Below, in pieces: positions 1 through 7,975 of a DNA stretch of 46,960 bases. The notes under the pieces were generated by a model, which searched no databases, had not been told where the DNA came from, and saw nothing but the letters and a program-made list of their open reading frames with translations. Position 1 is the first letter of the stretch. The number at the start of each line of letters is the position of its first letter. Made by a program: the position numbers and the translations under genes. Origin of the DNA: Hydrogenophaga intermedia (GTDB lineage Bacteria; Pseudomonadota; Gammaproteobacteria; Burkholderiales; Burkholderiaceae_C); assembly GCF_023715105.1 (NCBI RefSeq), contig NZ_JAMBNO010000024.1, positions 1 to 46,960 of the forward strand, in the 5' to 3' direction.

Positions 1-1
1 A

Positions 2-127
2 GAGCGCACCGCCTGGCTTCCATCCTTCTTGAGCTACTACAACACCCGCAGGCCTCATTCGGCCCTCGGTCATCGCCCTCCGGCTTCCCGCCTCGGTGGG
101 AATAACCTATTGCAACTCAACACCTAG
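2..127 (+). mobile_element. IS481-family transposase, C-terminal fragment (runs off left edge)
   Basis: The frame beginning at base 2 reads ERTAWLPSFLSYYNTRRPHS and continues to LLQLNT and a TAG stop. The YYNxxRPHSALGxxPP pattern is the usual C-terminal end of the DDE integrase core in IS481/IS3-type transposases, just after the catalytic glutamate. Only about 41 residues are inside the window, so neither the rest of the gene nor its intactness can be judged. The outer end of the element should lie shortly after the stop, but I could not fix its inverted repeat without the other end. The 62 bases between this stop and the next gene hold nothing else I recognise. Confidence 0.75.
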
Positions 128-189
128 GTCGCAGCCAGCGCCGGCGCCTGCGCCGCAGCGGACTGGCCGCTCAAGGCGCTGCAGCGCGT

Positions 190-2094
190 TCAGTAGATGA
201 AGATGGCGCCCCCCAGATCGTCACGGGCTTCCGACCCGACGGCGATGAAATCGCCTTCGCGATCAACGGCGAGAGACAGGCCCAGGCGGGCGTCGATGGT
301 GGGGGTGGGAGCTTTCAAGCGGGCTTTGAGCTTCCACTCGCTCGCGACGTACTGGTACCGATAGACCGACCCCGATCCGGCGCGGCTGTCACTGGTGTCA
401 GCGCTTGTTTCCGCAGGCCGTTGCAAGCCCGCCAGGGCACTGCGATCACCAGGCACACCCACCGACAAGTGCTGTCCGTCCGGACCGTTCAGCGCGACCA
501 CGCTGCCGAAGCGGGCGTACCTCGCGGGATTCTCGGCATTCAGCGTGGTATGGCACATCCAGGTGGTGCCGGCGCGTGACATCAGATGAACGATCCCGGC
601 CTCCGGCACACCCTCTGCAGAAGCACCGGGATCGCCGATGGCGAGCAGGTCTCCCACGCGATTCAGGGACACCGCCGCACCGAAGCGGCGCTGGGTCGGT
701 GCTGGCGATGCGGCTTGGTTGACGCAGGTGCTTTCATCGGTACTGGGGTACACCTCGTACTGAAACGCCCAGGACGCATCACGCTGGAACACCTGGACCG
801 AACCGCCATTGGCGGCGCCGCGCGACGAGCCGGGCGCCCCCACCGCCATGTGCGAACCCACACCGCTGAACGCGATGGAGGACCCGAAATAGCTGCGCGA
901 GCGAGCGTCCGGCGATGCACCTGCCAGGGTATTCACGGGCTTCACATAACGCTGCAGCGCCCACGCCGTGCCAATGCGCACAAAGCCGTACACCGCACCA
1001 AAGTCATACCCTTCGGTGGACGCACTGGCGTCAGCGTACTGATCCACGGCATCGGTGGCGTTGAAGCTGCCTTGCGCTTTGCTGTCTTCGAACGGCGCGC
1101 CCACAGCCATGAATTGGCCTATCGCGTCCATGGCCAGGGCACTGCCGAACGCGTCGTCACGTCCGGGGTTGGGTGGATAGATCACACTGCGAAAGGTCAG
1201 CACGTTGTCCGGCTGCAATTCGTAGAAGTACACCGCGCCGGCGTCGTGGGCTTGCACACCGGGGATGTCCGGCACCGTGTCGTCGCCGGGAGCACCCACT
1301 GCCAGCCAACGGCCGTCCTGCGAAAGGGCCAGGCTGTGGCCGAAACGGTCACCCACCGCGCCCGCGCCCTTGGTGAGACTGGGCAAGGCCACCCATGCGT
1401 TGCTGCTGTCGCGCGTGAACACTTTGACCATGCCCGCAGTCCCGTTGGCCTCGGGAATGCCCAGCACCAGAATCTCACGGGTGACGTCGCGCCTCGCGTA
1501 GGCCATCGACTCCACGGCCACCCGCTGGGCCATGCCCAGGCCGGCGATCGATTCGATGGAAGTGGCCAGATTGCCGGTCACCTTGAGGTCGGCGGTGACG
1601 GTGCACGAACTTGCGAGCGTCGAGGTGCAGGGGTGCACGCGAAAGGTCTGGTGCAGCAGGTCGGCCAGACTCAGGTTTGACAAGGCGTGGGTTTGTGTCG
1701 GCGCATCCACCGACGTCAGGATTCCCATGGACGCGGGCCCGAAATCACCATCGCGGTCGCCTTCCACGCTGTAGCGGGTGGCACCGCTCCAGGCGTCCCA
1801 ATCGATGCGCAGGGACCGGTTCGCCAGCGCCGTGAGCGTGGCGGTCCAAGGCGGTGGTTCGGTGTCCGTGCCACCTGTGCCACCTGTGCCACCTGTGCCA
1901 CCTGTGCCACCTGTGCCACCTGTGCCACCTGTGCCACCGCTACCGCCTGTACCGCCCGTGTTCAGACCCGAACCAGCGCCCGCGGACGCGGTGCCCGTCG
2001 GTTCTTCACCGCCCCCGCCACACCCTGCAAACAGGGCCACGGCCACGAGCCATGCAAGGTGCCTGCCCTTTGCCCACCCGATGAAAACGTTCAT
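190..2094 (-). CDS. Exported lipoprotein with FG-GAP-like beta-propeller repeats
   Basis: This encodes about 634 aa. I chose the ATG at 2094 because GGAG lies 8 nt upstream and the protein then begins with a compact lipoprotein signal (VALFAGC lipobox, then a Gly run). After the lipid-anchor cysteine comes a low-complexity Gly-Gly-Thr linker encoded by a 9-bp tandem repeat, then a fibronectin-like stretch. At least six repeats follow of the type FGxxxAxxxxGxxxAVGAPxxD (roughly residues 250, 315, 400, 468, 526 and 603). These resemble integrin-alpha FG-GAP blades, so a surface or periplasmic beta-propeller is likely. The ligand is unknown. A second propeller gene lies directly upstream on the same strand. 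The exported location is inferred from the lipobox. Confidence 0.8.
   Translation of the reverse strand: MNVFIGWAKGRHLAWLVAVALFAGCGGGGEEPTGTASAGAGSGLNTGGTGGSGGTGGTGGTGGTGGTGGTGGTGGTDTEPPPWTATLTALANRSLRIDWDAWSGATRYSVEGDRDGDFGPASMGILTSVDAPTQTHALSNLSLADLLHQTFRVHPCTSTLASSCTVTADLKVTGNLATSIESIAGLGMAQRVAVESMAYARRDVTREILVLGIPEANGTAGMVKVFTRDSSNAWVALPSLTKGAGAVGDRFGHSLALSQDGRWLAVGAPGDDTVPDIPGVQAHDAGAVYFYELQPDNVLTFRSVIYPPNPGRDDAFGSALAMDAIGQFMAVGAPFEDSKAQGSFNATDAVDQYADASASTEGYDFGAVYGFVRIGTAWALQRYVKPVNTLAGASPDARSRSYFGSSIAFSGVGSHMAVGAPGSSRGAANGGSVQVFQRDASWAFQYEVYPSTDESTCVNQAASPAPTQRRFGAAVSLNRVGDLLAIGDPGASAEGVPEAGIVHLMSRAGTTWMCHTTLNAENPARYARFGSVVALNGPDGQHLSVGVPGDRSALAGLQRPAETSADTSDSRAGSGSVYRYQYVASEWKLKARLKAPTPTIDARLGLSLAVDREGDFIAVGSEARDDLGGAIFIY
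1868..1939. repeat. 9-bp tandem repeat coding for (Gly-Gly-Thr)n
   Basis: There are seven perfect head-to-tail copies of GTGCCACCT on the plus strand (1868-1930), followed by a near copy (1931-1939) and then looser CCGCC-rich relatives. On the coding (minus) strand each unit gives Gly-Gly-Thr in the linker just after the lipobox of the propeller lipoprotein. Because the unit is a multiple of three, gain or loss of copies changes linker length without shifting frame. Confidence 0.95.
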
Positions 2095-2232
2095 GTCCGC
2101 ACTCCGTTGCATGGCCCCACGATAGGGGGGCAACCTGCGTCTGCCCATCGTGAGATTGTTCTAGGACGGGCCGGCTGTACGGCCGATGCAGCCGGGCCGA
2201 CATCGGGCGTGGTGCCCGTGCCAGTGCACGTA

Positions 2233-3471
2233 TCAGGCGGGGGAGAACAAGTGCACTGCGCCAGCGGCGGGCAACGGCGCCATGGGCCAGGGCCAGCGGC
2301 TGCGGGGTTCGAAGCGCGAACCCACGGCCAGCGTGCTGCCGTCCGGCGACAGTGCGATCGCCGAGCCGAAGGGCCGATCGTGCGATGGGCCGGGCAGCAG
2401 CGACGTCATGGCCTGCCACTGCCCGTGCTGGCGTCGAAAACGGTAGATCGTTGCCGCGTCGCCCGCGGCGATCGCGGCCAGGGTGCCGCCATCGGCCGAG
2501 AGCGTCAGGCGCTGCCCCAGCGCGGGGGCGTCAGGGGCCGCCCGCAGATGGGCCTGTGGTGTCCAGCCTGTGGCTGGGGTATGCGCGTGCACGTCGATGC
2601 GGCCCTGCGCATGGGCCACGGCCAGCGTCTGCCCGTCGGCGGAGAAGGCCAGCGCGAGCGCCGGGTCGTGCTCCGCGGGAGGCGGGCTCAGGGCATCGAG
2701 CGCCAGCGCCCAGCCGTCGCCAGCGGGTTCGAACAATCTCACCGCCGTGGCCCCGTTGGCCAGGGCCAGCAGGCGACCGTGGCCCGCGAGCGCGACGCGG
2801 GGAACGACTTCGGCACCGTCCGCAGCCCGGTGCGTCACCACACCGTCCAGAGCCCAGCGACGGGCGCGCCAGGTGAACACATGCGCCTGGGCTTGCGCGG
2901 CCGGACCCACCGCCGCCACGGCCAGCTCCGCACCGCTGTTCGAAAGGTCCATATCGACACCAAAGCGCTCGACGCCCTCGGGCGCCTGCAGGTGGGCCAC
3001 CGGGGTCCATTGCGACCCGCTGCCCCGGAACACATGCACGCTGCCCAGCCCTGCACCCGGCTCGAAAGGCGCAGAGACGGCGATCGTCTGTCCGTCGTCG
3101 GACACGGCGACCGCGAAGCCGAAGCCACCGCCGGACGTGGGCGTGGATGCCTTCAGGTAGGCGATCTGGCGCCAGCCATCCCCATCGCGCTGGAACACAT
3201 AGGCCGCTCCTGCGCCAGGCAACGCGTTGTCGGCACCGTCAGCGCTGCTGCGGCTGGCCTCCAGGTCGGCGCCGACCACGAGCACCTGCCCGTCGCGCGA
3301 CAGCGCCACCGCAGAGCCGAACAGATCACCGCCATCACCGTTGTGCGACTGCACCCGCGCCAAGGCGCCGGGTGGCGACGACACCGCCGTGCGGGCCGAA
3401 CCGAACGACCAGAGGGCAACCAGAACGAGCAACTTGAGGGCGATCAGTGCCCGAAGCGAGATGGGAGTCAT
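2233..3471 (-). CDS. Exported FG-GAP-like beta-propeller protein
   Basis: About 412 aa from the ATG at 3471. That start gives a clean Sec signal (MTPISLRALIALKLLVLVAL, then WSFGSA). In-frame codons as far up as 3597 would put an arginine-rich, non-signal extension in front, so I prefer the internal start, although its ribosome site is weak. The mature part is a series of repeats such as FGSAVALSRDGQVLVVGA (about residue 54), FGFAVAVSDDGQTIAVSAP (about 119), LGQRLTLSADGGTLAAIA (about 319) and FGSAIALSPDGSTLAVGS (about 369). These match FG-GAP-type blades and resemble those of the downstream neighbour, so the two genes look like tandem paralogues. There is no lipobox here. No enzymatic motif is seen and the function is unknown. 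Confidence 0.75.
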   Translation of the reverse strand: MTPISLRALIALKLLVLVALWSFGSARTAVSSPPGALARVQSHNGDGGDLFGSAVALSRDGQVLVVGADLEASRSSADGADNALPGAGAAYVFQRDGDGWRQIAYLKASTPTSGGGFGFAVAVSDDGQTIAVSAPFEPGAGLGSVHVFRGSGSQWTPVAHLQAPEGVERFGVDMDLSNSGAELAVAAVGPAAQAQAHVFTWRARRWALDGVVTHRAADGAEVVPRVALAGHGRLLALANGATAVRLFEPAGDGWALALDALSPPPAEHDPALALAFSADGQTLAVAHAQGRIDVHAHTPATGWTPQAHLRAAPDAPALGQRLTLSADGGTLAAIAAGDAATIYRFRRQHGQWQAMTSLLPGPSHDRPFGSAIALSPDGSTLAVGSRFEPRSRWPWPMAPLPAAGAVHLFSPA

Positions 3472-3590
3472 GAGGAAAGCGGTAACGTGTTTGGACGGGG
3501 CTGCGCAGGCACAAACGCGCATCCTCGCGAGCCAACCCATGGCTCGCCATACCGCAATGGCGCTAGAAGCCGCGCGCCGTCGTCCTGGCA

Positions 3591-3604
3591 GTGACATTTG
3601 TCAC
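3591..3604. promoter_or_regulatory. 14-bp palindrome, candidate operator
   Basis: GTGACATTTGTCAC is a perfect 6-2-6 palindrome. It lies about 120 bp upstream of the second propeller gene and just beyond the 3' end of mmcB, in the only intergenic stretch between them. The symmetry suggests a dimeric regulator site. I cannot name the regulator. The rest of 3472-3628 shows no gene. Confidence 0.4.
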
Positions 3605-3628
3605 GCTGGCGAACGCACTCAGCCCAGG

Positions 3629-4339
3629 TCAGAGCAAGGCTTGCAGCGGTTCGTCGGCGGGCACCGGCGTCGCTTGCGCCAGCGCGAGCCATACGTGGTG
3701 CGGCAGGGCAGGCACCGCACGCCGCGGCGCATCGCGCAGCACCTGCCAGCCTTCAGGTGCTTCAAGCAGCACGCCGCACTCGGGGGGCACGTCCCCGGCG
3801 TCGCCGATGGCGCGGCCTCGCGCGTCGCGCCCAAGCACGTACCACACCGCGCCAGCCATGCCGAGGTAGGCCTTTCGCTTGTTCTCGCGCCGCAGATCGG
3901 CACGCAGGTCGGCTCGACTGACCTTGATCTCGTGCACCACGGGCTCGAGCCAGTCCGCACGCGAACTGCGACGGATCGAGAACACATCGGGGCTGGCCAG
4001 GACCCACTCATTGCCACCATCGTCGCGCGCTAGCGGTGCACGCAGCGACAGGCCGCACCAGGCAATCCGGCCCTCGCGGCGCTGGGCCTGCGCCACGCGC
4101 CATACCAGTTGCTCGTGCGCCTCGCGCCGGGCACGGTTTCGCTGCTGTGCGTGTGCCAGCAAAGTGATGCCGGCGTCTGTGACTCGCAGGGTCTCGCGGC
4201 CGACGGCGTCGAAATGCCGTTCAAGAAACCCACTGGCGAGCAGGTCGACCTCGATCGCATCGTGGCAGGGCCAGCCGGCCGAGCGATGCATTTCGCGCAA
4301 GCGCTGGTGGTGCGTCCGGGTCAGGGGCAAGGCGTCCAT
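3629..4339 (-). CDS. mmcB: MmcB-family DNA repair protein (PD-(D/E)XK fold)
   Basis: About 236 aa from the ATG at 4339. The core reads PDVFSIRRSSRADWLEPVV, then HEIKVSRADLRADLR, then KRKAYLGMAGAVWYVLGR, which is the signature of the MmcB/COG5321 family. The aspartate near residue 117 and the E-x-K near residue 136 fit a PD-(D/E)XK nuclease core. The N-terminal part (RTHHQRLREMHRSAG to LLAHAQQRNRARR) looks like a winged-helix region. In Caulobacter MmcB is linked to mitomycin C resistance. The start lies only 10 bp from the divergent start of a nuclease-helicase gene, suggesting a shared DNA-repair role. The longer reading frame to 4510 overlaps the helicase and is not believed. Confidence 0.82.
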   Translation of the reverse strand: MDALPLTRTHHQRLREMHRSAGWPCHDAIEVDLLASGFLERHFDAVGRETLRVTDAGITLLAHAQQRNRARREAHEQLVWRVAQAQRREGRIAWCGLSLRAPLARDDGGNEWVLASPDVFSIRRSSRADWLEPVVHEIKVSRADLRADLRRENKRKAYLGMAGAVWYVLGRDARGRAIGDAGDVPPECGVLLEAPEGWQVLRDAPRRAVPALPHHVWLALAQATPVPADEPLQALL

Positions 4340-4349
4340 CACGCCCCGT

Positions 4350-6638
4350 ATGATGCCTCGCGCTGTGACCCCGAGACCACCCGATCCTGCCGACGAACTG
4401 CCCCGCGTGGGTGTTCGCAGCCTGTGCGCGTTCGCCGCGCGTGTGGGCGACCTGGACCACCGGTTCACGCCGGCGCCCAGTGCACTGGCCGGCATCGAGG
4501 GGCATGCCACGGTGACGGCGCGCCGGCCCGCGCACTACCAGCGCGAGCGCACGCTGGCAGCAGCTTGCGCGGGGTTGTGGCTGCAGGGTCGCGCCGACGG
4601 ATGGGATCCGTTGGCCCAGCGCATCGAGGAGATCAAGACGCATCGTGGCGACCCGGTACTCGTCGCCGACAACCAGCGCGCCCTGCACTGGGCGCAGGCC
4701 ATGGTCTATGGCTGGCTGCTGTGCGAAGCCGAGTCGCTGGACACGATCGAGGTGGCGCTGGTTTACTTTGACGTCGACAGCGCGCGCGAGACGATGCTTA
4801 CGCAGCATTGCACACGCGAGGCATTGGCCGCGCACACGCAGGCGCTGTGCGAGCGCTACGCGCAGTGGGCGCATCAGGAGCAGCAGCATCGGCGCGCACG
4901 CGACGCCGCGCTGGCGCGATTGCCATTTCCGTTCGATGGCTATCGCGCCGGCCAACGTGAACTCACCGAAGCGGTGTTTCGCGCGCAACGCGCCGGACGG
5001 CACTTGCTGGCACAAGCGCCCACGGGCATTGGCAAGACAGCCGCGACGCTGTTCGGCGCGCTGCGCGCCATGCCGCTCAACGCAAGCGACCAACTGCTGG
5101 TGCTCACGCCAAAGGGCACCACGCGAACCGTGTCGCTCGACGGCCTGCGCGCACTCGGTGCACAACCCCTGCGTGTGCTCGAACGCATGGCGCGCGACAA
5201 GACCTGCGAACATCCCGACAAGGCATGTCATGGCGAAGACTGCCCGCTGGCGCGCGGCTTCTACGACAGACTGGCTGCGGCGCGCAGCGCTGCCGTGCAG
5301 CGTGGCTTTCTCGGCCGCGAAGCCTTGCGCGAGATCGCGCTGGCGCACGGCATCTGCCCCTACTACCTGGCGCAGGAGATGCAGCGCTGGGCCGACGTGG
5401 TGGTGGGCGACGTCAACCACTGGTTCGACCTCAACGCACAGGCGTGGGCCATGGCGCAAGCCGAGGGCTGGCGCGTGCAGTTGCTGATCGACGAGGCGCA
5501 CAACCTGGTCGAGCGCGCGCGTGCGATGTACAGCGCCGAGCTCGATCCGATGCGCTTTGCGGCCTGGCGCGCGCAGGCACCGCGCACGCTGACCGTAACG
5601 ATGAACGCGTTGCACCGTGCCTGGGGCGCTCTGGCGCGCGACTGGGCTGGCGACACCACGATCGGCGATGAGCTGCCCGGCGAATTCGTGCACGCCTTGC
5701 GACGCCATGTGAGCGTTCTTGTCGATTTCCTGGCGCAGCACCCGCAGGCGGGCGTCGCACTGCAGCCCTGGTTGTTCGAGGCCTTGCACTTCCTGCGCGT
5801 GGCCGATCGTTTCGGCACGCACTCGGTGTTCGAACGCAGCCCCGGCATCGCTGCGCGCCGCGGTCGTCCGCGCCCGCGGCTGGCGCTGCGCTGCCTGCTG
5901 CCGGCCGAGCTGCTGCGCCCGCGCTGGGCCGCTGCTCACGCGGCCACGATGTTCTCGGCCACGCTCGCCCCCATGGCCCACGCGCAACGACTGCTCGGAC
6001 TCGACGAGCGCACCGCGCAGATCGACGTGCCCTCGCCCTTCAGTGCCACGCAGTTGTCGGTGCGCATTGCGCACGGCCTGTCCACGCGTTGGGTCGATCG
6101 CGCGCGCACGCTGCCGCGGCTGGTGGATGAGCTGGTGGCCCAGGTGCGTGCCACGCCTGGCAAGCACCTGGCCTTCTTCAGCAGCTTCGATTACCTCGAG
6201 CAAGCGCTGGCCGCCTTCCAGGCCGCGGCCCCCGAGGTGCCGGTGTGGGCACAAGCGCGCAGCATGGACGAGGCGGCGCGCGCGGCCTTCCTCGCGCGCT
6301 TCACGCCGGGCGACACGGGCCTGGGCTTCGCGGTGCTGGGCGGCGTTTTCGCCGAGGGCATCGACCTGCCGGGTGAGCGGCTGGTGGGCGTGAGCGTGGC
6401 CACGCTGGGCCTTCCCCCGCCCGATCCGCTGACCGAAGCGCTGCGGGAGCGGCTGGAAAAGGCCGGGGGCGCCGGCTGGCGGGATGCCTACCTCATCCCC
6501 GGCCTGCACAAGGTGGTGCAGGCCGCGGGCCGGCTCATCCGCACGCCCGAGGACCGCGGCGCTCTGCTGCTGCTGGACCGCCGCTTTGCCGACGCCGAGG
6601 TGCGCGCGTTGCTGCCCGCCTGGTGGGGCCTGGGCTGA
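4350..6638 (+). CDS. XPD/DinG-type DNA helicase with N-terminal PD-(D/E)XK domain
   Basis: About 762 aa. Two adjacent ATGs (4350, 4353) are possible starts. The N-terminal 180 residues contain RIEEIKTHRGD and a later QxxxY-like helix (LHWAQAMVYGWLL), the pattern of a PD-(D/E)XK nuclease of the RecB/Cas4 sort. Then comes a superfamily 2 helicase: Walker A APTGIGKTA (about residue 222), cysteines in TCEHPDKACHGEDCPLARGF and HGICPYY (about 287-335) that fit a 4Fe-4S domain, the DEAH box in LLIDEAHNLVERA (about 380), and C-terminal motifs GFAVLGGVFAEGIDLPGERL and QAAGRLIRTPEDRGALLLLDRRF. This is the Rad3/XPD-DinG arrangement, likely a 5'-3' helicase in repair. It is divergent from mmcB and convergent with the CorC-like gene, 5 bp apart. 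Confidence 0.88.
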   Translation: MMPRAVTPRPPDPADELPRVGVRSLCAFAARVGDLDHRFTPAPSALAGIEGHATVTARRPAHYQRERTLAAACAGLWLQGRADGWDPLAQRIEEIKTHRGDPVLVADNQRALHWAQAMVYGWLLCEAESLDTIEVALVYFDVDSARETMLTQHCTREALAAHTQALCERYAQWAHQEQQHRRARDAALARLPFPFDGYRAGQRELTEAVFRAQRAGRHLLAQAPTGIGKTAATLFGALRAMPLNASDQLLVLTPKGTTRTVSLDGLRALGAQPLRVLERMARDKTCEHPDKACHGEDCPLARGFYDRLAAARSAAVQRGFLGREALREIALAHGICPYYLAQEMQRWADVVVGDVNHWFDLNAQAWAMAQAEGWRVQLLIDEAHNLVERARAMYSAELDPMRFAAWRAQAPRTLTVTMNALHRAWGALARDWAGDTTIGDELPGEFVHALRRHVSVLVDFLAQHPQAGVALQPWLFEALHFLRVADRFGTHSVFERSPGIAARRGRPRPRLALRCLLPAELLRPRWAAAHAATMFSATLAPMAHAQRLLGLDERTAQIDVPSPFSATQLSVRIAHGLSTRWVDRARTLPRLVDELVAQVRATPGKHLAFFSSFDYLEQALAAFQAAAPEVPVWAQARSMDEAARAAFLARFTPGDTGLGFAVLGGVFAEGIDLPGERLVGVSVATLGLPPPDPLTEALRERLEKAGGAGWRDAYLIPGLHKVVQAAGRLIRTPEDRGALLLLDRRFADAEVRALLPAWWGLG

Positions 6639-6643
6639 ACCGC

Positions 6644-7966
6644 TCAGCCGTCATCGCCGTTGAATTCGCTGTCGGCATCCACCGGCGCCGGTGGGCGCGT
6701 GACGAGCACGCGGTCGATGCGCCGGCCATCCAGCGCGAGCACCTCGAAGCGCCAGCCCGCGCCGTCCACGTGCTCACCGCGCTGCAGCAGGGTGCCTGCC
6801 ATTGCGTGCATCAGGCCAGCGACCGTGGCATAGCGGCCCCGGTCTTCATCGGGGAAGGCGTCGATCTCCAGCCGCGACTTGAGCTCGGCCACCGGCATCG
6901 CGCCCTCGATCTCCCAGGCGCCGTCCTCGCGCTGGCGCGCCCACGCATCCACCGGTCGCTCGGGTGAGAGCTCTCCGGTGATGGCCTCGAGCATGTCCCG
7001 CGGCGTGAGCAGGCCCTGCACCACGCCGTATTCGTCGACCACGAACACCATGCGCGTGGCACGGGCGCGAAACTGCTCAAGCAGTTCCATGCCGGTGAGC
7101 GTCTCCGGCACGAACACGGCCGGCTCCACGTGTTCGCCGATCGGCCCCGCTTCGCCGCGCGCTTGCAGTGCCAGCAGCTGCGGCACGTGAATCACACCCA
7201 CCACGTCCTCCAGGCCGTTGCGGCACACCGGATACCAGGAATGGCCGCTGCCCCAGGCCTTGCGCAGGGCCTCGTCGACGCCGTCGCGCGCGTCCAGCCA
7301 TTCGATCTCCGAGGCCGGCAGCATGATGGAGTTGATCTGGCGCTCATCGAGGCCGAACACATTGCGCACCATGCGGTGTTCCTGCGCCTCGATGATGCCG
7401 GCATCGAGGCCTTCGGCCAGGCTGGCACGGATCTCCTCTTCCGTGACCACCTGCGCCGCAGCGTTGTCCACCCGCAGCAGTTTGAGCATCCATTGCGTGG
7501 TGTGCGTGAGCAACCAGACGAATGGTTTCGCGCCGGTGGCCACCGCAGCCATCGGGCGCGATACCCAGCGCGCCACCGCTTCGGGGTAGAGCTGGCCGAT
7601 GCGCTTGGGCACCAGCTCGCCAAAAACGATGGTGATGAAGGTGATCACGGTGACCACGATGGCCGTGGCCAGCACGCTGGAGGTGGTGTCGTCCAGCCCC
7701 ATGCCGAGGAACCACTGGCCGAGGTCGTCGCTGAACGCGGCCTCGCCCACGATGCCGTTGAGCATGCCGATGGAGGTGATGCCCACCTGCACCGAAGAGA
7801 GGAACTGCGTGGGATTCTCGAGCAGCACCAGCGCCGTGCTGGCGCCTTTGTCCCCTTCCTCGGCCATGGCGTTGAGCCGCGCCTTGCGGCTGGAGGCCAG
7901 CGCCAGCTCCGACATCGCGAACGCGCCGTTCAGCAGGGTGAGAAAAACGATCAGGACAATATCCAT
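6644..7966 (-). CDS. CNNM/CorC-HlyC family membrane protein with CBS domains
   Basis: 440 aa. The N-terminal DUF21/CNNM membrane domain (MDIVLIVFLTLLNGAFAMSE and a later VVTVITFITIVFGELVPKRIG segment) spans roughly residues 1-170. It is followed by a CBS pair (SIMLPASEIEWLDA to GVVQGLLTPRDMLEAITGEL, about 215-335) and a C-terminal CorC_HlyC transporter-associated domain (about 345-425). Such proteins are often labelled hemolysins but are better viewed as divalent-cation (Mg/Co) efflux or transport regulators in the inner membrane. Length is normal for the family. The start codon lies 9 bp from the divergent apaH start, so the leaders of both genes must lie inside the opposite coding sequence or the transcripts are nearly leaderless. 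Confidence 0.9.
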   Translation of the reverse strand: MDIVLIVFLTLLNGAFAMSELALASSRKARLNAMAEEGDKGASTALVLLENPTQFLSSVQVGITSIGMLNGIVGEAAFSDDLGQWFLGMGLDDTTSSVLATAIVVTVITFITIVFGELVPKRIGQLYPEAVARWVSRPMAAVATGAKPFVWLLTHTTQWMLKLLRVDNAAAQVVTEEEIRASLAEGLDAGIIEAQEHRMVRNVFGLDERQINSIMLPASEIEWLDARDGVDEALRKAWGSGHSWYPVCRNGLEDVVGVIHVPQLLALQARGEAGPIGEHVEPAVFVPETLTGMELLEQFRARATRMVFVVDEYGVVQGLLTPRDMLEAITGELSPERPVDAWARQREDGAWEIEGAMPVAELKSRLEIDAFPDEDRGRYATVAGLMHAMAGTLLQRGEHVDGAGWRFEVLALDGRRIDRVLVTRPPAPVDADSEFNGDDG

Positions 7967-7975
7967 AATGCCTGT

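Noticed and set aside
1868..1950. Repeat array considered as a CRISPR
   Set aside because: Units are 9 bp with no spacers and encode a Gly-Gly-Thr linker.
1687..3594. 635-aa plus-strand frame with a CATCAT-type repeat
   Set aside because: It is the reverse of the Gly-Gly-Thr repeat and propeller genes; composition is non-protein-like.
4221..6509. 762-aa open frame on the minus strand opposite the helicase
   Set aside because: Antisense of a clear helicase; His/Arg/Gln-rich composition typical of a GC-rich shadow frame and no motif.
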